From Calliopsis andreniformis (lineage: Eukaryota > Arthropoda > Insecta > Hymenoptera > Andrenidae), in the NCBI RefSeq assembly GCF_051401765.1, contig NW_027480422.1, positions 29,654,001-29,718,000 on the forward strand: a stretch of DNA of 64,000 nt, given 5' to 3'. The notes under the pieces were generated by a model, which was given only the letters and a program-made list of their open reading frames with translations, made no database searches and was not told the origin of the DNA. Below, piece by piece: positions 52,201 to 64,000 of this stretch; position 1 is the stretch's first letter; the number at the start of each line of letters is the position of its first letter. The translations under genes were made by a program, and so were the position numbers.

Positions 52201-55200
52201 CCTGACCATTCGATCTGGTGGAGCAACGCCCTAGTGTGAAGCCTAGGTTGCCCGGAACGTAGAAATGACCATTACCTTCACACTGATTGCAATTATTCAT
52301 TTTACACGATGGAAAAACTATTGTGTTTTTATTGTATTTTATGCTTCGGGCGTTGACTTCTAAGGACCTAACTATTCGCTCTGGTGGAGCAACACCCTAG
52401 AGTGAAGCCTAGGTTGCCCGGAACCTAGAAGTGACTATCACTTTCACACTGGTTGCAATTATTCGTGCTATACGATGGAAAAACCGTAGCATTTTCATTG
52501 TATTTTAAGCTTCGGGCGTTGACTTCTAAGGCCCTAACTATTCCGTCTGGTGGAGCAACGCCCTAGAGTGAAGCCTAGGTTGCCCGGAACGTAGAAATGA
52601 CCATAATTTTCACATCGGTTGCAATTATTCGTTTTATACGATGGAAAAACTGTTGCATTTGTTTTGTATTTTACGCTTCTGGCGTTAACTTCTAAGGCCC
52701 TAACAATTCGTTCTGGCGGAACATCGCCCTAGAGTGAAGCCTAGGTTGCCCGGAACGTAGAAATGACCATCACTTTCACACTGGTTGCAATTACTCCTGT
52801 TATACGGTGGCAAAACTGTTGCACCTTTATTGTATTTTATGCTTCGGGCGTTGACTTCTAAGGCCCTAACTATTCGATCTGGTGGAGCAACGCCCAAGAT
52901 CCAAGCCTAGGTTGCCCGGAACGTAGATATGGCTATTACTTTCACACTGGATGCAATTATTCGTTTTATACGATGGAAAGACTGTTGTATTTATTCTGTA
53001 TTTTATGCTTCGGGCGTTGACTTCTAAGGCCCTAACAATTCGTTCTGGCGGAACATCGCCCTAGAGTGAAGCCTAGGTTGCCCGGAACGTAGAAATGACC
53101 ATAATTTTCACATCAGTTGCAATTATTCATATTATACGATGCAAAAACTGTTGCATTTTCATTGTATTTTATGCTTCGGGCGTTGACTTCTAAGGACCTA
53201 ACTATTCCATCAGGTGGAGCGACGCCCTAGAGTGAAGCCTGTGTTGCCCGGAACGTAGAAATGACCATCACCTTCACAATGGTTGTAATTACTCCTGTCA
53301 TGCGATAGAAAAACTGTTGCATCTTTATTGTATTTTATGCTTCGGGCGTTGACTTCTAAGGCCCTAACTATTCGATCTGGTGGAGCAACGCCCTAGAGCC
53401 AAGCCTAGGTTGCCAGGAACGTAGAAATGACCATAACTTTCACACTGGTTGCAATTATTCGTTTTATACGATGGAAAAACTGTTGTACTTTTATTGTATT
53501 TTATGCTTCGGGCGTTGACTTCTAAGGACCTAACTATTCGCTCTGGTGGAGCAACGCCCTAGAGTCAAGCCTAGGTTGCCAGGAACGTAGAAATGACCAT
53601 CACTTTCACACCGGCTGCATTTATTCGTGTTATACGAAGGAAAAACTGTTGTACTTGTTTTGTATTTTATGCTTCTGGCGTTGACTTCTCAGTCCCTTAC
53701 TATTGGATCTGGTGGAACAACGCCCTAGAGTGGAGCCTAGGTGGCCCGGAACGTAGATATGGCTATTACTTTCACACTGGATGCAATTATTCGTTTTATA
53801 CGATGGAAAAACTGTTGTATTTATTCTGTATTTTATGCTTCGGGCGTTGACTTCTAAGGCCCTAACTATTCGATCTGGTGGAGCAGCGCCTCAGAGTTAT
53901 ATCTAGAATGGCCGGAACGTAGAAATGGCCGTCACTTTCACACTGGTTGCAATTATTCGCATTATACCATGGAACAGCTGATGTATTTATATTGTGTTTT
54001 ATGCTTCTGGCGATGACTTCTTAGGCCCTATCTATTCGATCTGGTGGAGCAACACCCTAGAGTGAAGCCTAGGTTGCCCGGAACCTAGAAGTGACTATCA
54101 CTTTCACACTGGTTGCAATTATTCGTGTTATACGATGGAAAAACCGTAGCATTTTCATTGTATTTTAAGCTTCGGGCGTTGACTTCTAAGGCCCTAACTA
54201 TTCCGTCTGGTGGAGCAACGCCCTAGAGTGAAGCCTAGGTTGCCCGGAACGTAGAAATGACCATAATTTTCACATCGGTTGCAATTATTCGTTTTATACG
54301 ATGGAAAAACTGTTGCATTTGTTTTGTATTTTACGCTTCTGGCGTTAACTTCTAAGGCCATAACAATTCGTTCTGGCGGAACAACGCCCTAGAGTGAAGC
54401 CTAGGTTGCCCGGAACGTAGAAATGTCCCTAATTTTCACATCGGTTGCAATTATTCGTTTTATACGATGGAAAAACTGTTGCATTTGTTTTGTATTTTAC
54501 GCTTCTGGCGTTGACTTCTAAGGCCCTAACAATTCGTTCTGGCGGAACAACGCCCTAGAGTGAAGCCTAGGTTGCCCGAAACGTAGAAATGGCCATCACT
54601 TTCACACTGGTTGCAATTACTCCTGTTATACGATGGAAAAACTGTTGTATCTTTATTGTATTTTATGGTTCGGGCGTTGACTTCTAAGGCCCTAACTATT
54701 CGATCTGGTGGAGCAACGCCCTAGAGTGAAGCCTAGGTTGCCCGGAACGTAGAAATGACCATTACCTTCACACTGATTGCAATTATCCATTTTATACGAC
54801 GGAAAAACTATTGTATTTTTATTGTATTTTATGGTTCGGGCGTTGACTTCTAAGGCCCTAACTATTCGATCCGGTGGAGCAACGCCCTAGGGTCAAGCCT
54901 AGGTTGCCAGGAGCGTAGAAATGACCATAACCTTCACACTGGTTGCTATTATTCGTTTTATACGATGGAAAAACTGTTGTATTTATTCTGTATTTTATGC
55001 TTCGGGCGTTGACTTCTAAGGTCCTTACTATTGGATCTGGTGGAACAACGCCCTAGAGTGGAGCCTAGGTTGCCCGGAACGTAGAAATGACCAATACCTT
55101 CACACTGGTAGCAGTTATTCCTGTTATACGATGGAAAAACTGTTGTATTTTTATTGTATTATATGCTTCGGGCGTTGACTTCTCAGGCCCTAACTATTCG

Positions 55201-55954
55201 CTCTGATGCAGCAACGCCCTAGAGTGAATCCTAGGTTGAACGGAACGCAGAGATGACCATCACATTCACACTGGTTGTAATTACTCCTGTAATGCGATGG
55301 AAAAACTGTTGTATCTTTATTGTGTTTTATGCTTCTGTCGTTGACTTCTTAGGACCTGACCATTCGATCTGGTGGAGCAACGCCCTAGTGTGAAGCCTAG
55401 GTTGCCCGGAACGTAGAAATGACCATTACCTTCACACTGATTGCAATTATTCATTTTACACGATGGAAAAACTATTGTGTTTTTATTGTATTTTATGCTT
55501 CGGGCGTTGACTTCTATGGACCTAACTATTCGCTCTGGTGGAGCAACACCCTAGAGTGAAGCCTAGGTTGCCCGGAACCTAGAAGTGACTATCACTTTCA
55601 CACTGGTTGCAATTATTCGTGCTATACGATGGAAAAACCGTAGCATTTTCATTGTATTTTAAGCTTCGGGCGTTGACTTCTAAGGCCCTAACTATTCCGT
55701 CTGGTGGAGCAACGCCCTAGAGTGAAGCCTAGGTTGCCCGGAACGTAGAAACGATCATAATTTTCACATCGGTTGCAATTATTCGTTTTATACGATGGAA
55801 AAACTGTTGCATTTGTTTTGTATTTTACGCTTCTGGCGTTAACTTCTAAGGCCCTAACAATTCGTTCTGGCGGAACATCGGCCTAGAGTGAAGCCTAGGT
55901 TTCCCGGAACCTAGAAATGACCATCACTTTCACACTGGTTGCAATTACTCCTGT
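49278..55954 (-). repeat. Long higher-order repeat with 8- and 18/19-monomer offsets
   Basis: Segments near 49.28, 50.61 and 53.59 kb share the CACCGGTTGCATTTATTCG variant (CACCGGCTGC in the third). The first two are offset by 1328 (8 x 166); the second and third by 2987, one short of 18 x 166 because of a single-base deletion near 50650. From about 51121 the segment up to 52800 matches 54275-55954 at exactly 3154 (19 x 166), so one extra monomer lies in the later copy near 54.1-54.28 kb. The GGCGTTAACTTCTAAGGCCA marker at 51187 and 54341 anchors the match. Confidence 0.82.
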
Positions 55955-56099
55955 TATACGATGGAAAAACTGTTGTATCTTTATTGTATTTTATGCTTCG
56001 GTCGTTGGCTTCTAAGGCCCTAACTATTCGATCTGTAGGAGCAACGCCCTAGAGCCAAGCCTAGGTTGCCCGGAACCTAGATATGGCCATTACTTTCAC

Positions 56100-59000
56100 A
56101 CTGGATGCAATTATTCGTTTTATACGATGGAAAAACTGTTGCATTTGTTTTGTATTTTACGCTTCTGGCGTTGACTTCTAAGGCCCTAACAATTCGTTCT
56201 GGCGGAACAAAGCCCTAGAGTGAAGCCTAGGTTGCCCGGAACGTAGAAATGGCCATCACTTTCACACTGGTTGCAATTACTCCTGTCATACGATGGAAAA
56301 ACTGTTGTATCTTTATTGTATTTTATGCTTCGGGCGTTGACTTCTAAGGCCCTAACTATTCGATCTGGTGGAGCAACGCCTCACAGTTGTATCTAGAATG
56401 GCCGGAACGTAGAAATGGCCGTCACATTCACACTGGTTGCAATTATTCGCATTATACGATGGAACAGCTGTTGTATTTATATTGTGTTTTATGCTTCTGG
56501 CAATGACTTCTTAGGCCCTAGCTATTCGATCTGGTGGAGCAACACCCTAGACTGAGGCCTAGGTTGCCCGGAACCTAGAAGTGACTGCTACTTCCACACT
56601 GGTTGCAATTATTCGTGTTATACGATGGAAAAACCGTTGCATTTTCATTGTATTTTATGCTTCGGGCGTTGACTTCTAAGGCCCTAACTATTCCATCTGG
56701 TGGAGCAACGCCCTAGAGTGAAGCCTAGGTTGCCCGGAACGTAGAAATGACCATAATTTTCACATCGGTTGCAATTATTCGTTTTATACGATGGAAAAAC
56801 TGTTGCATTTGTTTTGTATTTTACGCTTCTGGCGTTGACTTCTAAGGCCCTAACAATTCGTTCTGGCGGAACAACGCCCTAGAGTGAAGCCTAGGTTGCC
56901 TGGAACGTAGAAATGACCATTACCTTCACACTGATTGCAATTATCCATTTTATACGACGGAAAAACTATTGTATTTTTATTGTATTTTATGCTTCGGGCG
57001 TTGACTTCTAAGGCCCTAACTATTCGATCTGGTGGAGCAACGCCCTAGAGTGAAGCCTAGGTTGCCCGTAACGTAGAAATGACCATCACTTTCACACTGG
57101 TTGCAATTACTCCTGTTATACGATGGAAAAACTGTTGTATCTTTATTGTATTTTATGCTTCGGTCGTTGGCTTCTAAGGCCCTAACTATTCGATCTGTAG
57201 GAGCAACGCCCTAGAGCCAAGCCTAGGTTGCCCGGAACCTAGATATGGCCATTACTTTCACACTGGATGCAATTATTCGTTTTATACGATGGAAAAACTG
57301 TTGTATTTATTCTGTATTTTATGCTTCGGGCGTTGACTTCTAAGGCCCTAACTATTCGATCTGGTGGAGCAACGCCTCAGAGTTATATCTAGAATGGCCG
57401 GAACGTAGAAATGGCCGTCACTTTCACACTGGTTGCAATTATTCGCATTATACGATGGAACAGCTGTTGTATTTATATTGTGTTTTATGCTTCTGGCAAT
57501 GACTTCTTAGGCCCTAGCTATTCGATCTGGTGGAGCAACACCCTAGAGTGAGGCCTAGGTTGCCCGGAACCTAGAAGTGACTGCTACTTCCGCACTGGTT
57601 GCAATTATTCGTGTTATACGATGGAAAGACCGTTGCATTTTCATTGTATTTTATGCTTCGGGCGTTGACTTCTAAGGCCCTAACTATTCCATCTGGTGGA
57701 CCAATGCCCTAGAGTGAAGCATAGGTTGCCCGGAACGTAGAAATGACCATAATTTTCACATCGGTTGCAATTATTCGTTTTATACGATGGAAAAACTGTT
57801 GCATTTGTTTTGTATTTTACGCTTCTGGCGTTGACTTCTAAGGCCCTAACAATTCGTTCTGGCGGAACAAAGCCCTAGAGTGAAGCCTAGGTTGCCCGGA
57901 ACGTAGAAATGGCCATCACTTTCACACTGGTTGCAATTACTCCTGTCATACGATGGAAAAACTGTTGTATCTTTATTGTATTTTATGCTTCGGGCGTTGA
58001 CTTCTAAGGCCCTAACTATTCGATCTGGTGGAGCAACGCCTCACAGTTGTATCTAGAATGGCCGGAACGTAGGAATGGCCGTCACATTCACACTGGTTGC
58101 AATTATTCGCATTATACGATGGAACAGCTGTTGTATTTATATTGTGTTTTATGCTTCTGGCAATGACTTCTTAGGCCCTAGCTATTCGATCTGGTGGAGC
58201 AACACCCTAGACTGAGGCCTAGGTTGCCCGGAACCTAGAAGTGACTGCTACTTCCACACTGGTTGCAATTATTCGTGTTATACGATGGAAAAACCGTTGC
58301 ATTTTCATTGTATTTTATGCTTCGGGCGTTGACTTCTAAGGCCCTAACTATTCCATCTGGTGGAGCAACGCCCTAGAGTGAAGCCTAGGTTGCCCGGAAC
58401 GTAGAAATGACCATAATTTTCACATCGGTTGCAATTATTCGTTTTATACGATGGAAAAACTGTTGCATTTGTTTTGTATTTTACGCTTCTGGCGTTGACT
58501 TCTAAGGCCCTAACAATTCGTTCTGGCGGAACAACGCCCTAGAGTGAAGCCTAGGTTGCCTGGAACGTAGAAATGACCATTACCTTCACACTGATTGCAA
58601 TTATCCATTTTATACGACGGAAAAACTATTGTATTTTTATTGTATTTTATGCTTCGGGCGTTGACTTCTAAGGCCCTAACTATTCGATCTGGTGGAGCAA
58701 CGCCCTAGAGTGAAGCCTAGGTTGCCCGTAACGTAGAAATGACCATCTCTTTCACACTGGTTGCAATTACTCCTGTTATACGATGGAAAAACTGTTGTAT
58801 CTTTATTGTATTTTATGCTTCGGTCGTTGGCTTCTAAGGCCCTAACTATTCGATCTGGTGGAGCAACGCCCTAGAGCCAAGCCTAGGTTGCCCGGAACCT
58901 AGATATGGCCATTACTTTCACACTGGATGCAATTATTCGTTTTATACGATGGAAAAAGTGTTGTATTTATTCTGTATTTTATGCTTCGGGCGTTGACTTC

Positions 59001-62000
59001 TAAGGCCCTAACTATTCGATCTGGTGGAGCAACGCCTCAGAGTTATATCTAGAATGGCCGGAACGTAGAAATGGCCGTCACTTTCACACTGGTTGCAATT
59101 ATTCGCATTATACGATGGAACAGCTGTTGTATTTATATTGTGTTTTATGCTTCTGGCAATGACTTCTTAGGCCCTAGCTATTCGATCTGGTGGAGCAACA
59201 CCCTAGCGTGAAGCCTAGGTTGCCTAGAACCTAGAAGTGACTACTACTTCCACACTGGTTGCAATTATTCGTGTTATACGATGGAAAAACCGTTGCATTT
59301 TCATTGTATTTTATGCTTCGGGCGTTGACTTCTAAGGCCCTAACTATTCCATCTGGTGGAGCAACGCCCTAGAGTGAAGCCTAGGTTGCCCGGAACGTAG
59401 AAATGACCATAATTTTCACATCGGTTGCAATTATTCGTTTTATACCATGGAAAAACTGTTGCATTTGTTTTGTATTTTACGCTTCTGGCGCTGACTTCTA
59501 AGGCCCTAACAATTCGTTCTGGCGGAACAACGCCCTAGAGTGAAGCCTAGGTTGCCCGGAACGTAGAAATGACCATAACTTTCACACTGGTTGCAATTAT
59601 TCGTTTTATACGATGGAAAAACTGTTGTATTTATTCTGTATTTTATGCTTCGGGCGTTGACTTCTAAGGCCCTAACTATTCGATCTGGTGGAGCAACGCC
59701 TCAGAGTTATATCTAGAATGGCCGGAACGTAGAAATGGCCGTCACTTTCACACTGGTTGCAATTATTCGCATTATACGATGGAACAGCTGTTGTATTTAT
59801 ATTGTGTTTTATGCTTCTGGCAATGACTTCTTAGGCCCTAGCTATTCGATCTGGTGGAGCAACACCCTAGAGTGAGGCCTAGGTTGCCCGGAACCTAGAA
59901 GTGACTGCTACTTCCACACTGGTTGCAATTATTCGTGTTATACGATGGAAAAACCGTTGCATTTTCATTGTATTTTATGCTTCGGGCGTTGACTTCTAAG
60001 GCCCTAACTATTCCATCTGGTGGACCAACGCCCTAGAGTGAAGCATAGGTTGCCCGGAACGTAGAAATGACCATAATTTTCACATCGGTTGCAATTATTC
60101 GTTTTATACGATGGAAAAACTGTTGCATTTGTTTTGTATTTTACGCTTCTGGCGTTGACTTCTAAGGCCCTAACAATTCGTTCTGGCGGAACAAAGCCCT
60201 AGAGTGAAGCCTAGGTTGCCCGGAACGTAGAAATGGCCATCACTTTCACACTGGTTGCAATTACTCCTGTCATACGGTGGAAAAACTGTTGTATCTTTAT
60301 TGTATTTTATGCTTCGGGCGTTGACTTCTAAGGCCCTAACTATTCGATCTGGTGGAGCAACGCCTCACAGTTGTATCTAGAATGGCCGGAACGTAGAAAT
60401 GGCCGTCACTTTCACACTGGTTGCAATTATTCGCATTATACGATGGAACAGCTGTTGTATTTATATTGTGTTTTATGCTTCTGGCAATGACTTCTTAGGC
60501 CCTAGCTATTCGATCTGGTGGAGCAACACCCTAGACTGAGGCCTAGGTTGCCCGGAACCTAGAAGTGACTGCTACTTCCACACTGGTTGCAATTATTCGT
60601 GTTATACGATGGAAAAACCGTTGCATTTTCATTGTATTTTATGCTTCGGGCGTTGACTTCTAAGGCCCTAACTATTCCATCTGGTGGACCAACGCCCTAG
60701 AGTGAAGCCTAGGTTGCCCGGAACGTAGAAATGACCATAATTTTCACATCGGTTGCAATTATTCGTTTTATACGATGGAAAAACTGTTGCATTTGTTTTG
60801 TATTTTACGCTCCTGGCGTTGACTTCTAAGGCCCTAGCAATTCGTTCTGGCGGAACAACGACCTAGAGTGAAGCCTAGGTTGCCCGGAACGTAGAAATGG
60901 CCATTACCTTCACACTGGTTGCAGTTATTCCTGTTATACGATGGAAAAACTGTTGTATTTTTATTGTATTATATGCTTCGGGCGTTGACTTCTCAGGCCC
61001 TAACTATTCGCTCTGATGCAGCAACGCCCTAGAGTGAATCCTAGGTTGAACGGAACGCAGAGATGACCATCACATTCACACTGGTTGTAATTCCTCCTGT
61101 AATGCGATGGAAAAACTGTTGTATCTTTCTTGTGTTTTATGCTTCTGTCGTTGATTTCTTAGGACCTGACCATTCGATCTGGTGGAGCAACGCCCTAGTG
61201 TGAAGCCTAGGTTGCCCGGATCGTAGAAATGACCATTACCTTCACACTGATGGCAATTATTCATTTTACACGATGGAAAAACTATTGTGTTTTTATTGTA
61301 TTTTATGCTTCGGGCGTTGACTTCTAAGGACCTAACTATTCGCTCTGGTGGAGCAACGCCCTAGAGTCAAGCCTTGGTTGCCAGGAACGTAGAAATGACC
61401 ATCACTTTAACACTGGTTGCAATTATTCGTGTTACACGAAGGAAAAACTGTTGTACTTGTTTTGTATTTTATGCTTCTGGCGTTGACTTCTCAGTCCCTT
61501 ACTCTTGGATCTGGTGGAACAACGCCTTAGAGTGGAGCCTAGGTGGCCCGGAACGTAGAAATGACCATTACCTTCACACTGGTTGCAATTATTCGCATTA
61601 TACGATGGAACAGCTGTTGTATTTATATTGTGTTTTATGCTTCCGGCAATGACTTCTTAGGCCCTAGCTATTCGATCTGGTGGAGCAACACCCTACAGTG
61701 AAGCCTAGGTTGCCTGGAACGTAGAAATGGCTATCACTTTCACACGGTTCGCAATTATTCGTGTCATACGATGGAAAAACTGTTGTATTTACATTGCATT
61801 TTATGCTTCTGGCGTTGACTTCATAGGCCCTAACTATTCGATCTGGTGGAGGAACGCCCTAGAGGCAAGCCTAAGTTGCCCGGAACGTAGAAATGACCAT
61901 AACTTTCACACTGGTTGCAATTATTCGTTTTATACGATGGAAAAACTGTTGTATTTATTCTGTATTTTATGCTTCGGGCGTTGACTTCTAAGGCCCTAAC

Positions 62001-64000
62001 TATTCGATCTGGTGGAGCAACGCCTCAGAGTTATATCTAGAATGGCCGGAACGTAGAAATGGCCGTCACTTTCACACTGGTTGCAATTATTCGCATTATA
62101 CGATGGAACAGCTGTTGTATTTATATTGTGTTTTATGCTTCTGGCAATGACTTCTTAGGCCCTAGCTGTTCGATCTGGTGGAGCAACACCCTAGAGTGAG
62201 GCCTAGGATGCCCGGAACCTAGAAGTGACTGCTACTTCCACACTGGTTGCAATTATTCGTGTTATACGATGGAAAAACCGTTGCATTTTCATTGTATTTT
62301 ATGCTTCGGGCGTTGACTTCTAAGGCCCTAACTATTCCATCTGGTGGACCAACGCCCTAGAGTGAAGCATAGGTTGCCCGGAACGTAGAAATGACCATAA
62401 TTTTCACATCGGTTGCAATTATTCGTTTTATACGATGGAAAAACTGTTGCATTTGTTTTGTATTTTACGCTTCTGGCGTTGACTTCTAAGGCCCTAACAA
62501 TTCGTTCTGGCGGAACAAAGCCCTAGAGTGAAGCCTAGGTTGCCCGGAACGTAGAAATGGCCATCACTTTCACACTGGTTGCAATTACTCCTGTCATACG
62601 ATGGAAAAACTGTTGTATCTTTATTGTATTTTATGCTTCGGGCGTTGACTTCTAAGGCCCTAACTATTCGATCTGGTGGAGCAACGCCTCACAGTTGTAT
62701 CTAGAATGGCCGGAACGTAGAAATGGCCGTCACTTTCACACTGGTTGCAATTATTCGCATTATACGATGGAACAGCTGTTGTATTTATATTGTGTTTTAT
62801 GCTTCTGGCAATGACTTCTTAGGCCCTAGCTATTCGATCTGGTGGAGCAACACCCTAGACTGAGGCCTAGGTTGCCCGGAACCTAGAAGTGACTGCTACT
62901 TCCACACTGGTTGCAATTATTCGTGTTATACGATGGAAAAACCGTTGCATTTTCATTGTATTTTATGCTTCGGGCGTTGACTTCTAAGGCCCTAACTATT
63001 CCATCTGGTGGAGCAACGCCCTAGAGTGAAGCCTAGGTTGCCCGGAACGTAGAAATGACCATAATTTTCACATCGGTTGCAATTATTCGTTTTATACGGT
63101 GGAAAAACTGTTGCATTTGTTTTGTATTTTACGCTTCTGGCGTTGACTTCTAAGGCCCTAACAATTCGTTCTGGCGGAACAACGCCCTAGAGTGAAGCCT
63201 AGGTTGCCTGGAACGTAGAAATGACCATTACCTTCACACTGATTGCAATTATCCATTTTATACGACGGAAAAACTATTGTATTTTTATTGTATTTTATGC
63301 TTCGGGCGTTGACTTCTAAGGCCCTAACTATTCGATCTGGTGGAGCAACGCCCTAGAGTGAAGCCTAGGTTGCCCGGAACGTAGAAATGACCATCACTTT
63401 CACACTGGTTGCAATTACTCCTGTTATACGATGGAAAAACTGTTGTATCTTTATTGTATTTTATGCTTCGGTCGTTGGCTTCTAAGGCCCTAACTATTCG
63501 ATCTGGTGGAGCAACGCCCTAGAGCCAAGCCTAGGTTGCCCGGAACCTAGATATGGCCATTACTTTCACACTGGATGCAATTATTCGTTTTATACGATGG
63601 AAAAAGTGTTGTATTTATTCTGTATTTTATGCTTCGGGCGTTGACTTCTAAGGCCCTAACTATTCGATCTGGTGGAGCAACGCCTCAGAGTTATATCTAG
63701 AATGGCCGGAACGTAGAAATGGCCGTCACTTTCACACTGGTTGCAATTATTCGCATTATACGATGGAACAGCTGTTGTATTTATATTGTGTTTTATGCTT
63801 CTGGCAATGACTTCTTAGGCCCTAGCTATTCGATCTGGTGGAGCAACACCCTAGAGTGAAGCCTAGGTTGCCCGGAACCTAGAAGTGACTACTACTTCCA
63901 CACTGGTTGCAATTATTCGTGTTATACGATGGAAAAACCGTTGGATTTTCATTGTATTTTATGCTTCGGGCGTTGACTTCTAAGGCCCTAACTATTCCAT
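56100..64000 (-). repeat. Most homogeneous part: 10- and 14-monomer higher-order repeats
   Basis: The marker TCACAGTTGT occurs at 56381, 58041, 60365 and 62689, with gaps of 1660, 2324 and 2324 (10, 14 and 14 monomers). The marker AACAAAGCCCTAG gives the same gaps (56206, 57866, 60190, 62514). Bases 62689-64000 closely match 58041-59352 at 4648 (28 monomers). The segment about 60875-61570 is foreign to the unit and instead matches about 55065-55760 (the CACATTCAC marker at 61071, 55261 and 52107 is spaced by 5810 and 3154 bases, 35 and 19 monomers). The arm therefore contains a mosaic patch. The array continues past the right edge. Confidence 0.85.

Larger units (their letters stand above)
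38491..64000 (-). repeat. 166-bp satellite array, inverted orientation (about 154 monomers)
   Basis: The same monomer continues to the right edge but in reverse complement: on the plus strand it now reads AACGCCCTAGAGTGAAGCCT, GGAACGTAGAAATGACCAT, CACACTGGTTGCAATTATTC. The period remains 166. Repeated markers across the arm are spaced by exact multiples of 166, so net indels are rarer than in the forward arm. Common variants are GTTTTATACGATGG, CTGTTATACGATGG, GTGTTATACGATGG and CATTATACGATGG at the AT-rich segment. Open frames of up to 123 codons occur on the plus strand; they reflect the repeat and have no recognisable domain. No other feature interrupts this arm. Confidence 0.97.

Noticed and set aside
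3351..61984. Many open frames of 60-123 codons within the satellite, with similar peptides rich in Trp, Cys, Ile and Tyr
   Set aside because: They are readings of the 166-bp repeat, occur in either orientation with the array, change frame every monomer because 166 is not a multiple of 3, and have no domain, start context or conservation of frame.
2267..64000. CRISPR-like array because of the regular repeats
   Set aside because: There are no unique spacers; the entire 166-bp unit repeats, which is satellite DNA.
2267..64000. Insect telomere repeat (TTAGG) array as target of a TRAS/SART-type element
   Set aside because: TTAGG appears only as part of the GTTAGGGCC segment once per monomer; there is no tandem pentamer run.

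Overview
The window is a eukaryotic, almost certainly insect, heterochromatic region. It has two parts: the 3' portion of an R1-clade non-LTR (LINE-type) retrotransposon at bases 1-2266, and about 61.7 kb of one tandem satellite DNA with a 166-bp monomer, filling the rest. I see no host gene, tRNA, rRNA, CRISPR array or bacterial feature. The insect assignment is an inference from the R1-type reverse transcriptase with a C-terminal CX2CX8HX4C zinc knuckle; Hymenoptera is my best guess, at low confidence.

Bases 1-2266: the GC-rich element enters from beyond the left edge with its second ORF still open. It gives the reverse transcriptase palm, thumb and C-terminal zinc knuckle without frameshift, a stop at 1823-1825, a 3' UTR of about 410 bases with two hairpins, and an unbroken run of 29 A. 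It ends directly in satellite DNA, so this copy sits in the satellite and not in the 28S rDNA site used by classical R1. The endonuclease part and the 5' junction are outside the window.

Bases 2267-38490: about 218 satellite monomers in one orientation (called forward here). Monomers differ by point changes and occasional single-base indels. Segments of 2 to 8 monomers are duplicated in tandem or at a distance (995-bp six-mer, 498-bp trimer, 1325-bp eight-mer, two dimers near 33 and 36 kb, and longer-range copies 3.3 to 6.8 kb apart).

Bases 38491-64000: about 154 monomers of the same satellite in the opposite orientation. The switch is abrupt, joining monomer position 97 on the forward side to position 150 on the inverted side, and both arrays run toward the junction. 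Monomers near the switch are the most degenerate. Farther right the array is far more regular, with higher-order repeats spaced by exact multiples of 166 (6, 7, 10, 11, 13, 14, 19, 28 and 35 monomers), which points to more recent amplification.

The most interesting points are the satellite with its conserved imperfect dyad, the orientation switch, the contrast in homogenisation between the two arms, and the R1-clade insertion with a paralogous empty site at 7242/7243. A monomer close to one nucleosome unit in a long array makes a centromeric or pericentromeric location plausible, but nothing in the sequence proves it. The satellite contains many short open frames of 60 to 120 codons; I treat these as non-coding.
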